From contig CANFUJ010000010.1 in assembly GCA_947450165.1 (NCBI GenBank), positions 1-32,161 of the forward strand: a stretch of DNA of 32,161 bases, read 5' to 3'. Source of the stretch: Chitinophagaceae bacterium. Lineage in GTDB: Bacteria; Bacteroidota; Bacteroidia; Chitinophagales; Chitinophagaceae. The position numbers and the translations under genes were made by a program. Under the pieces are notes generated by a model. It was not told the DNA's origin, did no database searches, and saw only the letters and a list, made by a program, of their open reading frames with translations. Positions 24,642 through 32,161 of this stretch are shown piece by piece; the stretch's first letter is position 1; every line of letters starts with the position of its first letter.

Positions 24642-25919
24642 ATGTTCAATTTGACGCCAATTTTATACGATATATTTATAAATATCTATTTGATCAGTTT
24701 GAAGGCCGCTTCATTTTTTAGTGTAAAAGCAAAAAAATGGGTTGATGGCAGAAGGAATTTCCCAGCTTTAAACAAAAAAGAAAAAAAAATTTGGGTGCAT
24801 TGTGCCAGTCTTGGTGAATTTGAACAAGGACGCCCTATTTTAGAAAAACTAAAACAAACTTATCCCGATTATCCAATTGTTTTAACCTTCTTCTCTCCCA
24901 GCGGTTATGAAATTAGAAAAAATTACTCTGGGGCAGATTATGTTTTTTATTTGCCTATTGATACCCAAAAAAATGCGACCAAATTCATTCAAGAAGTTAA
25001 TCCAGCATTGGTGGTTTGGGTTAAATACGAATATTGGTTTCATTATTTGAATGAACTAAAAAAACAATCTATTCCGGTTTTGCTGGTTTCTGCAATTTTT
25101 AGACAATCGCAACCATTTTTTAAATCAAACAACAAATTCTGGAAAAATATCCTTTCTTGTTTTGATCAAATTTTTGTTCAAGATGAAGCTTCTCAGAAAT
25201 TATTAACTGGCATTGGAATAACTCAAAATGTGATCATTTCTGGTGATACGCGTTTCGACCGTGTTTTAGAAATTGCTTCAAAAAAATCAGCAATTCAAGA
25301 GATAGAAAACTTCATAGAAAAAAAACAAGTATTAATCGCTGGTAGTACTTGGCTTCAAGATGAAAAGTTGTTGGCAAAATATATCATGCAAAACGAAACA
25401 AAAAAACTAATCGTTGCGCCACATGAAATTGATGCCACTCACTTAAAAAATATCAAGCAATTATTTCCAAGTTCAATTTTTTATTCGGAATGGATAAGCT
25501 TAAAAGACAAGCCCAATAACATTAAAGTATTGATAATCGACAACGTTGGTATGCTTGCTCAATTGTATCAATATGCTACGATATGCTATATTGGTGGCGG
25601 TTTCAACAAATCAGGAATACATAATATTTTGGAAGCAGCGGTGTATGGGAAAGCAATAATTTTTGGACCGCATTATCAAAAATTTAGGGAAGCTGTAGGT
25701 TTAAATAAACGCAATAGCGCATTTTCAATTACTAACGAAAATGAATTAGCGTTCAAGTTGGACAGTTTATTTGCAGATACTGTCGCCCTAAAAAATGTGG
25801 AAGATTTGGCAAAACAATTTGTAATTGAAAAAAGCGGCGCTACAAAAATAATCATTGATTATGTAGAAGGGAAACGCCTTTTAACCAACGCATCAAATTG
25901 TTTAACGGATTCAGATTGA
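24642..25919 (+). CDS. waaA: 3-deoxy-D-manno-octulosonic acid (Kdo) transferase
   Basis: A GT30 enzyme of about 425 residues that adds Kdo from CMP-Kdo to the lipid A precursor at the inner membrane. The N-terminal hydrophobic anchor covers residues about 5-27. VHCASLGEFEQGRP carries the catalytic Glu59. VKYEYWFHYLNELK, LIAGSTWLQDE, VAPHEID and YIGGGFNKSGIHNILEAAVYGKAIIFGPHYQKFREA are family segments of the donor site. The start at 24642 is preferred over 24621 because the promoter overlaps the latter. The last 61 bp overlap the convergent hypothetical gene. kdsA, two steps earlier in the pathway, is at 30938. Confidence 0.95.
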   Translation: MFNLTPILYDIFINIYLISLKAASFFSVKAKKWVDGRRNFPALNKKEKKIWVHCASLGEFEQGRPILEKLKQTYPDYPIVLTFFSPSGYEIRKNYSGADYVFYLPIDTQKNATKFIQEVNPALVVWVKYEYWFHYLNELKKQSIPVLLVSAIFRQSQPFFKSNNKFWKNILSCFDQIFVQDEASQKLLTGIGITQNVIISGDTRFDRVLEIASKKSAIQEIENFIEKKQVLIAGSTWLQDEKLLAKYIMQNETKKLIVAPHEIDATHLKNIKQLFPSSIFYSEWISLKDKPNNIKVLIIDNVGMLAQLYQYATICYIGGGFNKSGIHNILEAAVYGKAIIFGPHYQKFREAVGLNKRNSAFSITNENELAFKLDSLFADTVALKNVEDLAKQFVIEKSGATKIIIDYVEGKRLLTNASNCLTDSD

Positions 25920-26692
25920 AGATCCCATCCCAATTTAGTTTTCAATTCTCTTCTTATCCAAAATTCAGCTTCTGCGTAAATCGAAAAACCATTAATTGTT
26001 TTAATGCTTCTTTCAAAACTGGTTTCATCTCCCTGAAACAATTCGTTGATGAATAAAAAGCGGTCGTTGATTCCAATTGCTTTCTTTAAATCCTTTATCG
26101 GTGAATTTTGTAGTGTTTCGCTTAATTCTTCTTTATCTTCTTTTAGTATCTCGTTCAGAGAATCCGATTCGTCGATTAAAATCACTTCATGCACTTCTTT
26201 TATTGGCAAGGAATCTATAACATTTGGAGTTTCTGGTTTCGATTCCTCTGCTGGTGCTGATTCAGTTATTGTTTCTGATTCAGAAACCACCTCAGGTACT
26301 ATTAAAGGATCTGGAGTTAATACAACTGGAGTTTGATGCATCAAAGTTGGCGTATCTTCTACAGGGTCAAATCTAAATCGTGGACGATTGCTGGCACTGA
26401 TGCTATTTTTTGTTTGCGCATTTTTTTTAATTTGCTCCAATTCTGCGGCAATTTCTTCATCATCAATGTCTAAAGACAATATTTCTTTCTCCTCGGATGT
26501 TAAATTCATTTCTTCATGCAAGTTTGGCAATTGTATGGCTACACCAGGAACTTGCATAATTTGTTGATTTGATGATTGAATATGCATCAATTCAGATTGA
26601 ATCATTTGAACAGTTAGCAACATTTCTTCAACAGTTGCACGTTGTTTTATTTGATTCTGTAGTTTCTCACAGAGTGTTTCCACTCGATCCAT
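25859..26692 (-). CDS. Conserved-looking Bacteroidota hypothetical protein
   Basis: A 277-residue soluble protein without signal peptide. Residues 1-60 are predicted helical, rich in Gln, Glu and Met. Residues about 80-200 are acidic, Pro/Ser/Glu-rich and probably disordered. The last about 75 residues form a compact module (IKDLKKAIGINDRFLFINELF, then FERSIKTINGF, then EAEFWIRRELKTKLGWD) that I recognise as recurring at the C-terminus of Bacteroidota hypothetical proteins. No function is assigned. The 3' end overlaps waaA by 61 bp, and the gene is divergent from tdk. Confidence 0.8.
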   Translation of the reverse strand: MDRVETLCEKLQNQIKQRATVEEMLLTVQMIQSELMHIQSSNQQIMQVPGVAIQLPNLHEEMNLTSEEKEILSLDIDDEEIAAELEQIKKNAQTKNSISASNRPRFRFDPVEDTPTLMHQTPVVLTPDPLIVPEVVSESETITESAPAEESKPETPNVIDSLPIKEVHEVILIDESDSLNEILKEDKEELSETLQNSPIKDLKKAIGINDRFLFINELFQGDETSFERSIKTINGFSIYAEAEFWIRRELKTKLGWDLQSESVKQFDALVKRRFPST

Positions 26693-26733
26693 ATAAGATA
26701 ATTTGATTAGTTAAAAATTTCTTTTAAATATCT

Positions 26734-26764
26734 TTTGTGCGAAGCAATGAAAACCCAATCTTTG
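26734..26764 (+). promoter_or_regulatory. Candidate promoter of tdk
   Basis: TTTG at 26734-26737, a 19-bp spacer and AATCTTTG at 26757-26764, one mismatch to TAnnTTTG. It would give a 5' leader of about 40 nt. Confidence 0.45.
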
Positions 26765-26812
26765 CACAAAGGATGATTAAAGTTACAAACAACAATTTAA
26801 ATAAATTACTTA

Positions 26813-27373
26813 ATGTTTATCGAACCAAATTTAAAGGGTGAAAAAAGAGGATGGGTTGAAGTGATCGGCGGAAGTATGTTTAGTGGAAAAACCGAAGAAT
26901 TAATCCGCAGATTAAAACGTGTACGTATTGCCAATTTGAAGCTGGCTATTTTTAAGCCAGAAATAGACACTCGTTATAATGAAAAAAAAATAGTAAGTCA
27001 TGATACCAATTCTATAGACTCAATTCCTGTAAAAAGTTCGCTTGAAATTTTAGACTTGGCTAAAGATGTGGATGTAGTAGGTATTGATGAAGCTCAATTT
27101 TTTGATGAGCACATCGTTGAAGTATGTGAAAAACTCGCATTGCGTGGGATTAGGGTTATTGTAGCGGGTTTGGATATGGACTATTTGGGAAAACCATTTG
27201 GACAAATGCCAAATTTATTTGCGATTGCAGATTATATAACAAAACTGCATGCCATTTGTGTAAAATGCGGCCATATTGCCAACGTGAGTTATAGAATTGT
27301 AAAAAATGAAAGTCAAATATTATTGGGTGAGAAAGATGCTTATGAACCAAGATGTAGGATGTGTTGTGATTAA
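26813..27373 (+). CDS. tdk: Thymidine kinase
   Basis: A 186-residue type II (TK1-like) thymidine kinase for dTMP salvage in the cytoplasm. The Walker A loop GSMFSGKTE is at residues 20-28; the Mg/catalytic IDEAQFF (91-97) carries Glu93. A zinc site is formed by CVKC (149, 152) and CRMC (181, 184). The lasso-region [22 protein letters not shown] is typical. Full length. It ends 13 nt from the convergent barrel-protein gene. Confidence 0.97.
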   Translation: MFIEPNLKGEKRGWVEVIGGSMFSGKTEELIRRLKRVRIANLKLAIFKPEIDTRYNEKKIVSHDTNSIDSIPVKSSLEILDLAKDVDVVGIDEAQFFDEHIVEVCEKLALRGIRVIVAGLDMDYLGKPFGQMPNLFAIADYITKLHAICVKCGHIANVSYRIVKNESQILLGEKDAYEPRCRMCCD

Positions 27374-27386
27374 ATTTAATGGGGGT

Positions 27387-28016
27387 TTAAAAACAACTGC
27401 AGTTTTGATGTTTTTTTGAGGTTAGGTTTGACACAATACCCAATTGAAAAAAAGAACCACCTACATAACCTGCTTCGCCGAATACTCCGAAGTTTTTAAG
27501 CATAAAATAATTAATTCCTATTTGGGCTGAATACCCCAACTCCCCAGGCACATTTGTGCTTTTGGTATTTAAATTATTTTGGTATTTCGAATATACATAC
27601 CCTATCCCACCACCAAGATATGGATCTAGTTTTTTATGATTTATAAAATGATAATTAACACGCGCAAGTGCTGTAAAAATAATAAGCTGATCTGAAAACA
27701 CAAATCCACTATTATTGTACGAACCTTTTATTTGTGAATAAGAAATGATGGCGCCTACACTAAAATTTTTAAAAACTTCATAATCATATTGCAAATTAAT
27801 CGGACCGTTAGATTTTATTGTATAGTTTTCTATGCTAACTCCTTTTTCTAAAAATGATTTCCAGATATTACCGACGCCGTGCCCAATAGAAATTGTTTGA
27901 CTATGATATAAGTAATATTTTTTTTCAAATTCTTGTGCATGTGATGACAAAACAATGATTAAAATATTCAGCATAAAAAGAAATGAAATCCTGAAGCAAG
28001 TTTGAAGAAAAGACAT
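27387..28016 (-). CDS. Outer membrane beta-barrel protein
   Basis: A 209-residue protein with a signal peptide (residues about 1-28). The mature part consists of alternating amphipathic strands (for example VGAIISYSQIKGSY, ARVNYHFI, PYLGGGIGYVYSKY, YSAQIGINYFML, FGVFGEAGYVGG), the pattern of an eight-stranded OmpA/OmpW-type barrel. The C-terminus has an unusual Cys pair (NCSCF). Function beyond outer-membrane location is unknown. Confidence 0.78.
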   Translation of the reverse strand: MSFLQTCFRISFLFMLNILIIVLSSHAQEFEKKYYLYHSQTISIGHGVGNIWKSFLEKGVSIENYTIKSNGPINLQYDYEVFKNFSVGAIISYSQIKGSYNNSGFVFSDQLIIFTALARVNYHFINHKKLDPYLGGGIGYVYSKYQNNLNTKSTNVPGELGYSAQIGINYFMLKNFGVFGEAGYVGGSFFQLGIVSNLTSKKHQNCSCF

Positions 28017-28209
28017 TTATTTTATTTTAAAAATTAATCAATATTACATCCTGAAAATTAGCGGATTGTCTAAAAAAAATAATTTCTTTTTAAAAAAACT
28101 TTAACATATATTTGAAATGAAAAATTATTTAATTGAACGATGCTTTATAAAAAAGCAAATTATTTTTTTCACTAACCAACAACATTAACTAAACCCAAAA
28201 AAATCAAAC

Positions 28210-28662
28210 ATGAAACAAAAAATTTCTTTAGTTGCCGCTTTGCTTTTCGCAGTTATTTTTTCTGTGAACGCAATAAACCCTTCAAACAAAACAATTGCTA
28301 CTAACCCTACCTCAGTTGATTTTAGCAATTTTGATAAATCAACTACCATTAATGGAAAATCGTTGACAAACATTACACCAAACGATATTCAAAAATTAAC
28401 GGGTAAAAAATTAAGCTTAAAAGAAGTTATTAAATTAAAAGCTGCTCAAAAATTATTAAAAGCAAAAGCAAAAAAAGGTGGAGACGGATATTCTAAAGGA
28501 ATTTTCATTTTACTTGCATTGTTAGGATGGTCTTGGTTGTTAATGGGTATCCAAGATGATTTTTCTGGAAGCACTTGGTTGGTAAATTTATTATTGACAG
28601 TTCTTTGCTGGTTGCCAGGATTTATTCACTCACTAGTTCACATGAAAGATTATACTAAATAA
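28210..28662 (+). CDS. YqaE/Pmp3-domain membrane protein with N-terminal signal and linker
   Basis: A 150-residue protein: signal peptide (1-21), a polar linker, a basic module QKLTGKKLSLKEVIKLKAAQKLL (61-83), then residues about 95-146 with two hydrophobic helices and LLLTVLCWLPGFIHSLVHM, the Pmp3/YqaE signature. Classical Pmp3 proteins are only about 50 residues and lack a signal. The basic LTGKKLSLKE module also occurs, to my knowledge, ahead of other small membrane domains in this phylum. In other organisms Pmp3 affects membrane potential and salt tolerance; the role here is unknown. A strong terminator follows. Confidence 0.82.
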   Translation: MKQKISLVAALLFAVIFSVNAINPSNKTIATNPTSVDFSNFDKSTTINGKSLTNITPNDIQKLTGKKLSLKEVIKLKAAQKLLKAKAKKGGDGYSKGIFILLALLGWSWLLMGIQDDFSGSTWLVNLLLTVLCWLPGFIHSLVHMKDYTK

Positions 28663-28681
28663 TCTCATTCAACATAATTTT

Positions 28682-28715
28682 AAAAAAGCCATGTAATCAA
28701 GCATGGCTTTTTTTT
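28682..28715 (+). terminator. Intrinsic terminator after the Pmp3-domain gene
   Basis: AAAAAAGCCATG pairs perfectly with CATGGCTTTTTT around an 8-nt loop, followed by more T residues. It lies 20 nt after the stop codon. Confidence 0.9.
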
Positions 28716-28775
28716 AAATCAGTTTTTGTATTAAATCCTATCGAAAAATCTAGTTATAATAAAATATTTTTTCTA

Positions 28776-29108
28776 ATGGCGCTTATAAATTTTATAAACC
28801 CTGCTTCAAAGTATAAATGGTTTAATGTTCTTTGGATAATGGCTATGCTTTCATTTCCAATTGTATTGTGGTTGTTGCCTGCCAATTTATTCGACAATAC
28901 TGGCTTCGAACTATGTCCATCTAAAGCATTATTTAATTTCGAATGTCTGGGTTGTGGTATGACAAGGGCCGTTATGCATGCGCATCATTTCGAATGGGCA
29001 GAAGCTTTCTATTATAATTACGGCATTGTCGCCATTTATCCTGCTTTAATTGCTGTTTGGATTTATTGGTTAATAAAAGCCAGAAAAAGACATTTGAAAT
29101 TTAAATAA
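28776..29108 (+). CDS. DUF2752 membrane protein
   Basis: A 110-residue protein with two hydrophobic segments (about 15-35 and 80-101). Between them lies the DUF2752 signature: CPSKALFNFECLGCGMTRAV, with a CxGCG core, then an acidic-aromatic stretch EAFYYN. The biochemical role of this family is unknown. It has its own transcription unit, since a terminator separates it from the upstream gene, and it converges on the threonine dehydrogenase gene. Confidence 0.88.
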   Translation: MALINFINPASKYKWFNVLWIMAMLSFPIVLWLLPANLFDNTGFELCPSKALFNFECLGCGMTRAVMHAHHFEWAEAFYYNYGIVAIYPALIAVWIYWLIKARKRHLKFK

Positions 29109-29126
29109 TTGATTTCCCCTGATGAC

Positions 29127-30071
29127 TTATTTAGAAATATTGTCAAACATTTCTCTAGTCATTTTTTCTAAATTATAATCTTCCTGCCACCCCCAATCCT
29201 TTCTAGCAACAGAATCATCTATGCTTTGAGGCCAACTATCTGCAATGGCTTGACGATAATCTGATTTGTAACTCATTTCAAAATCAGGAATGTGTTTTTT
29301 TATTTCTTCCGAAATTTCTTTTGGCGAAAAGCTCATTCCAGATATGTTATAAGATGTACGTATGGTAATATTTGATGCCGGCGCTTCCATTAATTGTAAC
29401 GTTGCTTTAATCGCATCTTCCATGTACATCATCGGTAAATAAGTGTCCTCATTTAAAAAACATTGATATTTTTTTTCTTCCAATGCCTCATGGAAAATTT
29501 CAATGGCATAATCTGTTGTACCGCCGCCAGGTGCACTTTTATAACTAATCAATCCAGGATAACGCAAACTTCTTACATCCACACCATATCGGTTAAAATA
29601 ATAATTACACCAAAATTCACCTGCATATTTACTTATCCCATAAACAGTAGTTGGTTCAATGATGGTTTGCTGCGGACAATTCATTTTAGGAGATGTTGGA
29701 CCAAATACCGCAATACTACTAGGCCAATATACTTTTGACAATTTTTCTTCTCTGGCAATATCCAATACATTCAACAGCCCTTGCATATTTAAATGCCAAG
29801 CCAAATTTGGATTTTTTTCACCTGTGGCAGAAAGAATAGCAGCCAATAAATAAATTTGAGTAATCCCTTGGCGAATCACTTGAACATGCAACATTTCCTT
29901 ATTCATCACATCCATACTAACATAAGGTCCAGTGCCTTTCAACAAAGGATTTTCTTCTCTCAAATCAGACGCAATCACATTATTATTTCCGTAAATTTTC
30001 CTCAATGCCAATGTGAGTTCTACCCCAATTTGTCCGCTTGCGCCAATTACCAATATTTTTTCTTTAGCCAT
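29127..30071 (-). CDS. L-threonine 3-dehydrogenase, SDR (epimerase-like) type
   Basis: A 314-residue NAD-dependent enzyme oxidising L-threonine to 2-amino-3-ketobutyrate. GASGQIG (10-16) binds NAD. WPSSIAVFGPTSP (116-128), EPTTVYGISKYAGE (Tyr144, Lys148) and SLRYPGLISYKSAPGGGTTDYA are specific for the short-chain L-threonine dehydrogenases, distinct from the zinc-dependent Tdh of E. coli. Because it resembles sugar epimerases it might be mistaken for a polysaccharide gene, but it stands apart from that operon. Confidence 0.93.
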   Translation of the reverse strand: MAKEKILVIGASGQIGVELTLALRKIYGNNNVIASDLREENPLLKGTGPYVSMDVMNKEMLHVQVIRQGITQIYLLAAILSATGEKNPNLAWHLNMQGLLNVLDIAREEKLSKVYWPSSIAVFGPTSPKMNCPQQTIIEPTTVYGISKYAGEFWCNYYFNRYGVDVRSLRYPGLISYKSAPGGGTTDYAIEIFHEALEEKKYQCFLNEDTYLPMMYMEDAIKATLQLMEAPASNITIRTSYNISGMSFSPKEISEEIKKHIPDFEMSYKSDYRQAIADSWPQSIDDSVARKDWGWQEDYNLEKMTREMFDNISK

Positions 30072-30108
30072 GGTTTTTATTTTAGTGTGTAAATGTAAAA
30101 GATATGGT

Positions 30109-30129
30109 GCTACAACAAAATTTTATTTC
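30109..30129 (+). repeat. 21-bp direct repeat, copy 1
   Basis: Begins GCTACAACAAAATT and ends TTATTTC; identical to 30903-30923. It lies 50 bp upstream of the lipoprotein start. Confidence 0.7.
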
Positions 30130-30178
30130 AATTCATCGATTATATACGAATAATACTATATTGCATAAAATTTATTAT

Positions 30179-30823
30179 ATGAAAAAAACAACAATTTACA
30201 TTTTTCTTGCTTTTATTGTATTCAGCACAACAAGTTGCTCTAAATACCTTCAGTCTGGAAATGGCGCATTCAGTGATGTTTCTTTAAACAGAAATTCGGA
30301 TGAATACTCTATTAAAAGATTAAAACAAATCGAAATGGATGGAAATGCAATCTGTGGTATCCCTGGCCTAGGTGCTCAGAACAATAAAAATAAAAATAAA
30401 TCTGGCTTGATGTTTAGATTCAACGGAATAGAAATTGGAAGAACTCCAAGAATTTTTCCTATAATTACTATGCTAGGTTTTACATATGGATATGGTTATT
30501 TAGCTCAAGCCGCTTTTGGGAGAAAAAAAGAAACCATTAACACTGGTTTTGGTAGTTATACCATCAAAGGGGATTATAAGTTAAGAAAAGGGTTACAATA
30601 TATCGTTGGACTTCCATTTGCTGGGGTTACCAACAATTTACTTTGGGATGGAGTTGCAGCAAGCGGTTTAACCAATCAGGTTTATTATAAATTAGTTGAT
30701 GAAAACCAAGACATCGACGTATTTGTAAACCCTAAATACAAAGTTGATTATCATCCAGGTATTTTTACACAAAAAGCACACGTGATTTTAAATGCAACAG
30801 GTGCAATTTTAAAAATGAAATAA
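30179..30823 (+). CDS. Hypothetical lipoprotein
   Basis: A 214-residue protein from ATG 30179; the longer in-frame form would place 25 extra residues before a good lipoprotein signal (MKKTTIYIFL, then STTSC). The mature part begins SKYLQSGNGAFSDVSL and has a glycine-rich hydrophobic middle (MLGFTYGYGYLAQAAFG) that could contact a membrane, then a beta-rich end. No family recognised. A strong terminator follows the gene. The 21-bp repeat upstream is shared with kdsA. Confidence 0.7.
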   Translation: MKKTTIYIFLAFIVFSTTSCSKYLQSGNGAFSDVSLNRNSDEYSIKRLKQIEMDGNAICGIPGLGAQNNKNKNKSGLMFRFNGIEIGRTPRIFPIITMLGFTYGYGYLAQAAFGRKKETINTGFGSYTIKGDYKLRKGLQYIVGLPFAGVTNNLLWDGVAASGLTNQVYYKLVDENQDIDVFVNPKYKVDYHPGIFTQKAHVILNATGAILKMK

Positions 30824-30841
30824 ATTCAACTTATTCTGATT

Positions 30842-30868
30842 AACCCCACTTAAAAAGTGGGGTTTTTT
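30842..30868 (+). terminator. Intrinsic terminator after the lipoprotein gene
   Basis: AACCCCACTT pairs perfectly with AAGTGGGGTT around a 3-nt loop, followed by a T-run. It lies 18 nt after the stop codon. Confidence 0.92.
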
Positions 30869-30902
30869 ATTCGCTTCAATTATTAAACCCATTCAGAATT
30901 AA

Positions 30903-30923
30903 GCTACAACAAAATTTTATTTC
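30903..30923 (+). repeat. 21-bp direct repeat, copy 2
   Basis: Identical to 30109-30129. It is followed at 30926-30933 by TACATTTG, a perfect -7 promoter element, 4 nt before the kdsA start codon, so the repeat fills the region between the -33 and -7 positions of the presumed kdsA promoter. Confidence 0.7.
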
Positions 30924-30937
30924 TCTACATTTGCGAT

Positions 30938-31750
30938 ATGAATCAATCTATATTTCAAAGCCAATCGTATAACAAAAACAACTTTTTTCTAATCGCAGGA
31001 CCTTGCGTGGTAGAAAACGAAGAAATGGTTTTTACAATTGCTGAAAAAGCATCCAGCATTTGTAAAAAACTAGAGATTCAATACATCTTCAAAGCTTCTT
31101 ATAGAAAAGCAAATCGCACCAGCGGAAGTTCTTTTACTGGAATTGGTGATGAAAAAGCTTTACAATTAATTCAAGCTGTTGGCAAACAATTCAACTTGCC
31201 TACAACTACCGATATTCATACTACAGGAGAAGCGGCTATTGCTGCTAATTTTGTTGATGTACTTCAAATACCTGCATTTTTGTGCAGACAAACCGATTTA
31301 TTATTGGCTGCAGCAGCTACTGGAAAAATTGTAAACGTAAAAAAAGGACAATTTGTAAATGGTCCTTCTATGAAATTTGCAGTAGACAAAATCAAACAAG
31401 CTGGAAATGAAAATGTTTGGCTGACTGAAAGAGGCAATAGTTTTGGATATCAAGATTTAATTGTTGATTATAGAAATATCACTTGGATGAAAGAAATTGG
31501 CGTTCCCGTAATTATGGACTGCACCCATTCTTTACAACAGCCCAATCAAACAACTGGCGTTACTGGCGGAAATCCCCAACTTATTGAAACCATTGCTAAA
31601 GCTGCTATTGCAACAGGTGCTGATGGTTTATTTATTGAAACGCATCCCAACCCTTCCATTGCAAAAAGCGATGGGGCCAATATGTTGCACTTGGATTTAT
31701 TAGAAGCTTTACTCGAGAAATTAGTGACGCTAAGAAAGGCGGTAATTTAA
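30938..31750 (+). CDS. kdsA: 3-deoxy-8-phosphooctulonate (Kdo-8-P) synthase, metal-dependent class
   Basis: A 270-residue cytoplasmic enzyme condensing arabinose-5-phosphate with phosphoenolpyruvate, the first committed step to Kdo. IAGPCVVE, KASYRKANRTSGSSFTG (52-68), GQFVNGPSMKF and TERGNSFGY are family motifs. Cys23 in AGPC, with His197, Glu234 and Asp245, forms the metal site of class II enzymes; class I enzymes such as E. coli KdsA have Asn in place of the Cys. Full length. It ends 6 nt from the convergent PspC-domain gene. Confidence 0.97.
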   Translation: MNQSIFQSQSYNKNNFFLIAGPCVVENEEMVFTIAEKASSICKKLEIQYIFKASYRKANRTSGSSFTGIGDEKALQLIQAVGKQFNLPTTTDIHTTGEAAIAANFVDVLQIPAFLCRQTDLLLAAAATGKIVNVKKGQFVNGPSMKFAVDKIKQAGNENVWLTERGNSFGYQDLIVDYRNITWMKEIGVPVIMDCTHSLQQPNQTTGVTGGNPQLIETIAKAAIATGADGLFIETHPNPSIAKSDGANMLHLDLLEALLEKLVTLRKAVI

Positions 31751-31756
31751 TACTAG

Positions 31757-31978
31757 CTAAACCCGAACAGGGTTTCTTCTTGAATTGCGGATGTATTTTT
31801 TGATGTTCATCCAAAAAGCAATAAATAGATAAATAATCAAAGGCGAACCCATTGTAATAAACGAAATATAAATAAAATATTTTCGGATTATAGTGGTTGC
31901 AATGCCTATTCGTTCGCCAATTGCGGTGCAAACGCCAAACACATGCCATTCCACGAATTGTTTAATCTTATTCATCAA
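31757..31978 (-). CDS. PspC-domain small membrane protein
   Basis: A 73-residue protein. The segment FGVCTAIGERIGIATTIIRKYFIYISFITMGSPLIIYLFIAFWMN has the PspC pattern: a GVC..(I)xE.hGI..T..R start, then a transmembrane helix. PspC is part of the envelope-stress (phage-shock) response in proteobacteria; the role of stand-alone PspC proteins in Bacteroidota is not clear. The start could be either of the two leading Met codons. Its last codons overlap a small stem-loop that may end the kdsA transcript. Confidence 0.8.
   Translation of the reverse strand: MMNKIKQFVEWHVFGVCTAIGERIGIATTIIRKYFIYISFITMGSPLIIYLFIAFWMNIKKYIRNSRRNPVRV
31759..31780 (+). terminator. Possible terminator of kdsA, inside the PspC gene end
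   Basis: AAACCC-GAACA-GGGTTT followed by CTTCTT, 8 nt after the kdsA stop. The stem is only 6 bp and the T-run is broken. The complementary strand of the stem encodes the last residues of the PspC protein. Confidence 0.35.
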
Positions 31979-32047
31979 ATTAAAATTACATCATTTTAAT
32001 CTAAATTCTCAACACATTTTTTGTAATTTCGCGCACGGGAGAAAAAA

Positions 32048-32161
32048 GGTTCAAAAGGTTCAAAAGGTTCAAAAGGTTCAAAAGGTTCAAAAGGTTCAAA
32101 AGGTTCAAAAGGTTCAAAAGGTTCAAAAGGTTCAAAAGGTTCAAAAGGTTCAAAAGGTTCA
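32048..32161 (+). repeat. Perfect 9-bp tandem repeat reaching the window end
   Basis: GGTTCAAAA is repeated 12 times without change, plus a partial copy, and continues past the window edge. It follows TAATTTCGCGC, a weak -7-like element pointing the same way. The unit is the exact core of the degenerate arrays near 14100, 14340 and 16050. Confidence 0.95.

Noticed and set aside
28017-28209. Small RNA or gene in the AT-rich gap between the barrel protein and Pmp3-domain genes
   Set aside because: Only a lone TATATTTG -7-like box (28107-28114) is seen, with no stable hairpin or coding frame; it probably belongs to the leader of the Pmp3-domain gene.
29127-30071. Sugar epimerase belonging to the polysaccharide locus
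   Set aside because: The specific motifs (the SLRYPGLIS stretch and GGGTTDYA) are those of L-threonine 3-dehydrogenase.
32048-32161. Possible Gly-Ser-Lys repeat protein
   Set aside because: The 9-bp unit translates as GSK in one frame, but there is no start codon or upstream coding sequence, and the same unit occurs elsewhere as non-coding DNA.

Overview
The window looks like the chromosome of a member of the Bacteroidota, most likely Chitinophagales or a close relative. Base composition is low-GC. Several promoters fit the Bacteroidota consensus (TTG, 19-20 bp, TAnnTTTG), and Shine-Dalgarno sequences are generally absent. There are remains of type IX secretion (T9SS) C-terminal domains, many lipoproteins, a Gram-negative Kdo pathway (kdsA, waaA) and compact tail-to-tail gene packing. 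No phage, IS element, CRISPR array, rRNA or tRNA was seen. The window ends inside a perfect tandem repeat, which suggests a contig break.

Region 1 (1-3718, minus strand): an MsrB-MsrA fusion lipoprotein, an MbnP-family protein and a diheme peroxidase/MauG-type enzyme (MbnH-like, cut by the window edge) form a tight operon, preceded by a sulfatase. Region 2 (3803-8908): a GT39-type membrane glycosyltransferase, a convergent polyprenyl-phosphate-sugar-synthase-like GT2, and a divergent B12-binding radical SAM enzyme with a TTG start and an unusual CX4CX2C cluster motif, followed by a tiny secreted protein that resembles a T9SS C-terminal domain. Region 3 (8916-10271): a lipoprotein, then a gene-poor stretch holding a collapsed T9SS cargo gene, a terminator, a palindrome and a degenerate repeat array. 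Region 4 (10272-15819): mnmA, a lipoprotein, a GNAT acetyltransferase, and two unrelated isocitrate dehydrogenases facing each other across a repeat-rich intergenic region.

Region 5 (16084-24536, minus strand): an eight-gene run read from one good promoter. It makes nucleotide sugars for surface polysaccharide: a DegT-type sugar aminotransferase; UDP-glucose dehydrogenase plus UDP-glucuronate decarboxylase (to UDP-xylose); a WbpO/TviB-type dehydrogenase plus a WbpP/TviC-type epimerase (to UDP-GalNAcA-type sugars); and RfbC and RfbD (dTDP-rhamnose, last two steps only). An RlmL-like rRNA methylase is last. Region 6 (24642-31978): waaA, a Bacteroidota hypothetical, tdk, an outer-membrane barrel protein, a Pmp3-domain protein, a DUF2752 protein, L-threonine dehydrogenase, a lipoprotein, kdsA and a PspC-domain protein.

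The most unusual feature is two families of degenerate, strictly phased short repeats: a 9-bp family related to GGTTCAAAA and an 8-bp family related to CACRAAGA. Both occur in mirror-image order on either side of the second isocitrate dehydrogenase gene and include a perfect 26-bp inverted repeat. The 9-bp family also supplies the last codons of the rRNA methylase, lies upstream of mnmA, and appears as a perfect array at the right end of the window.
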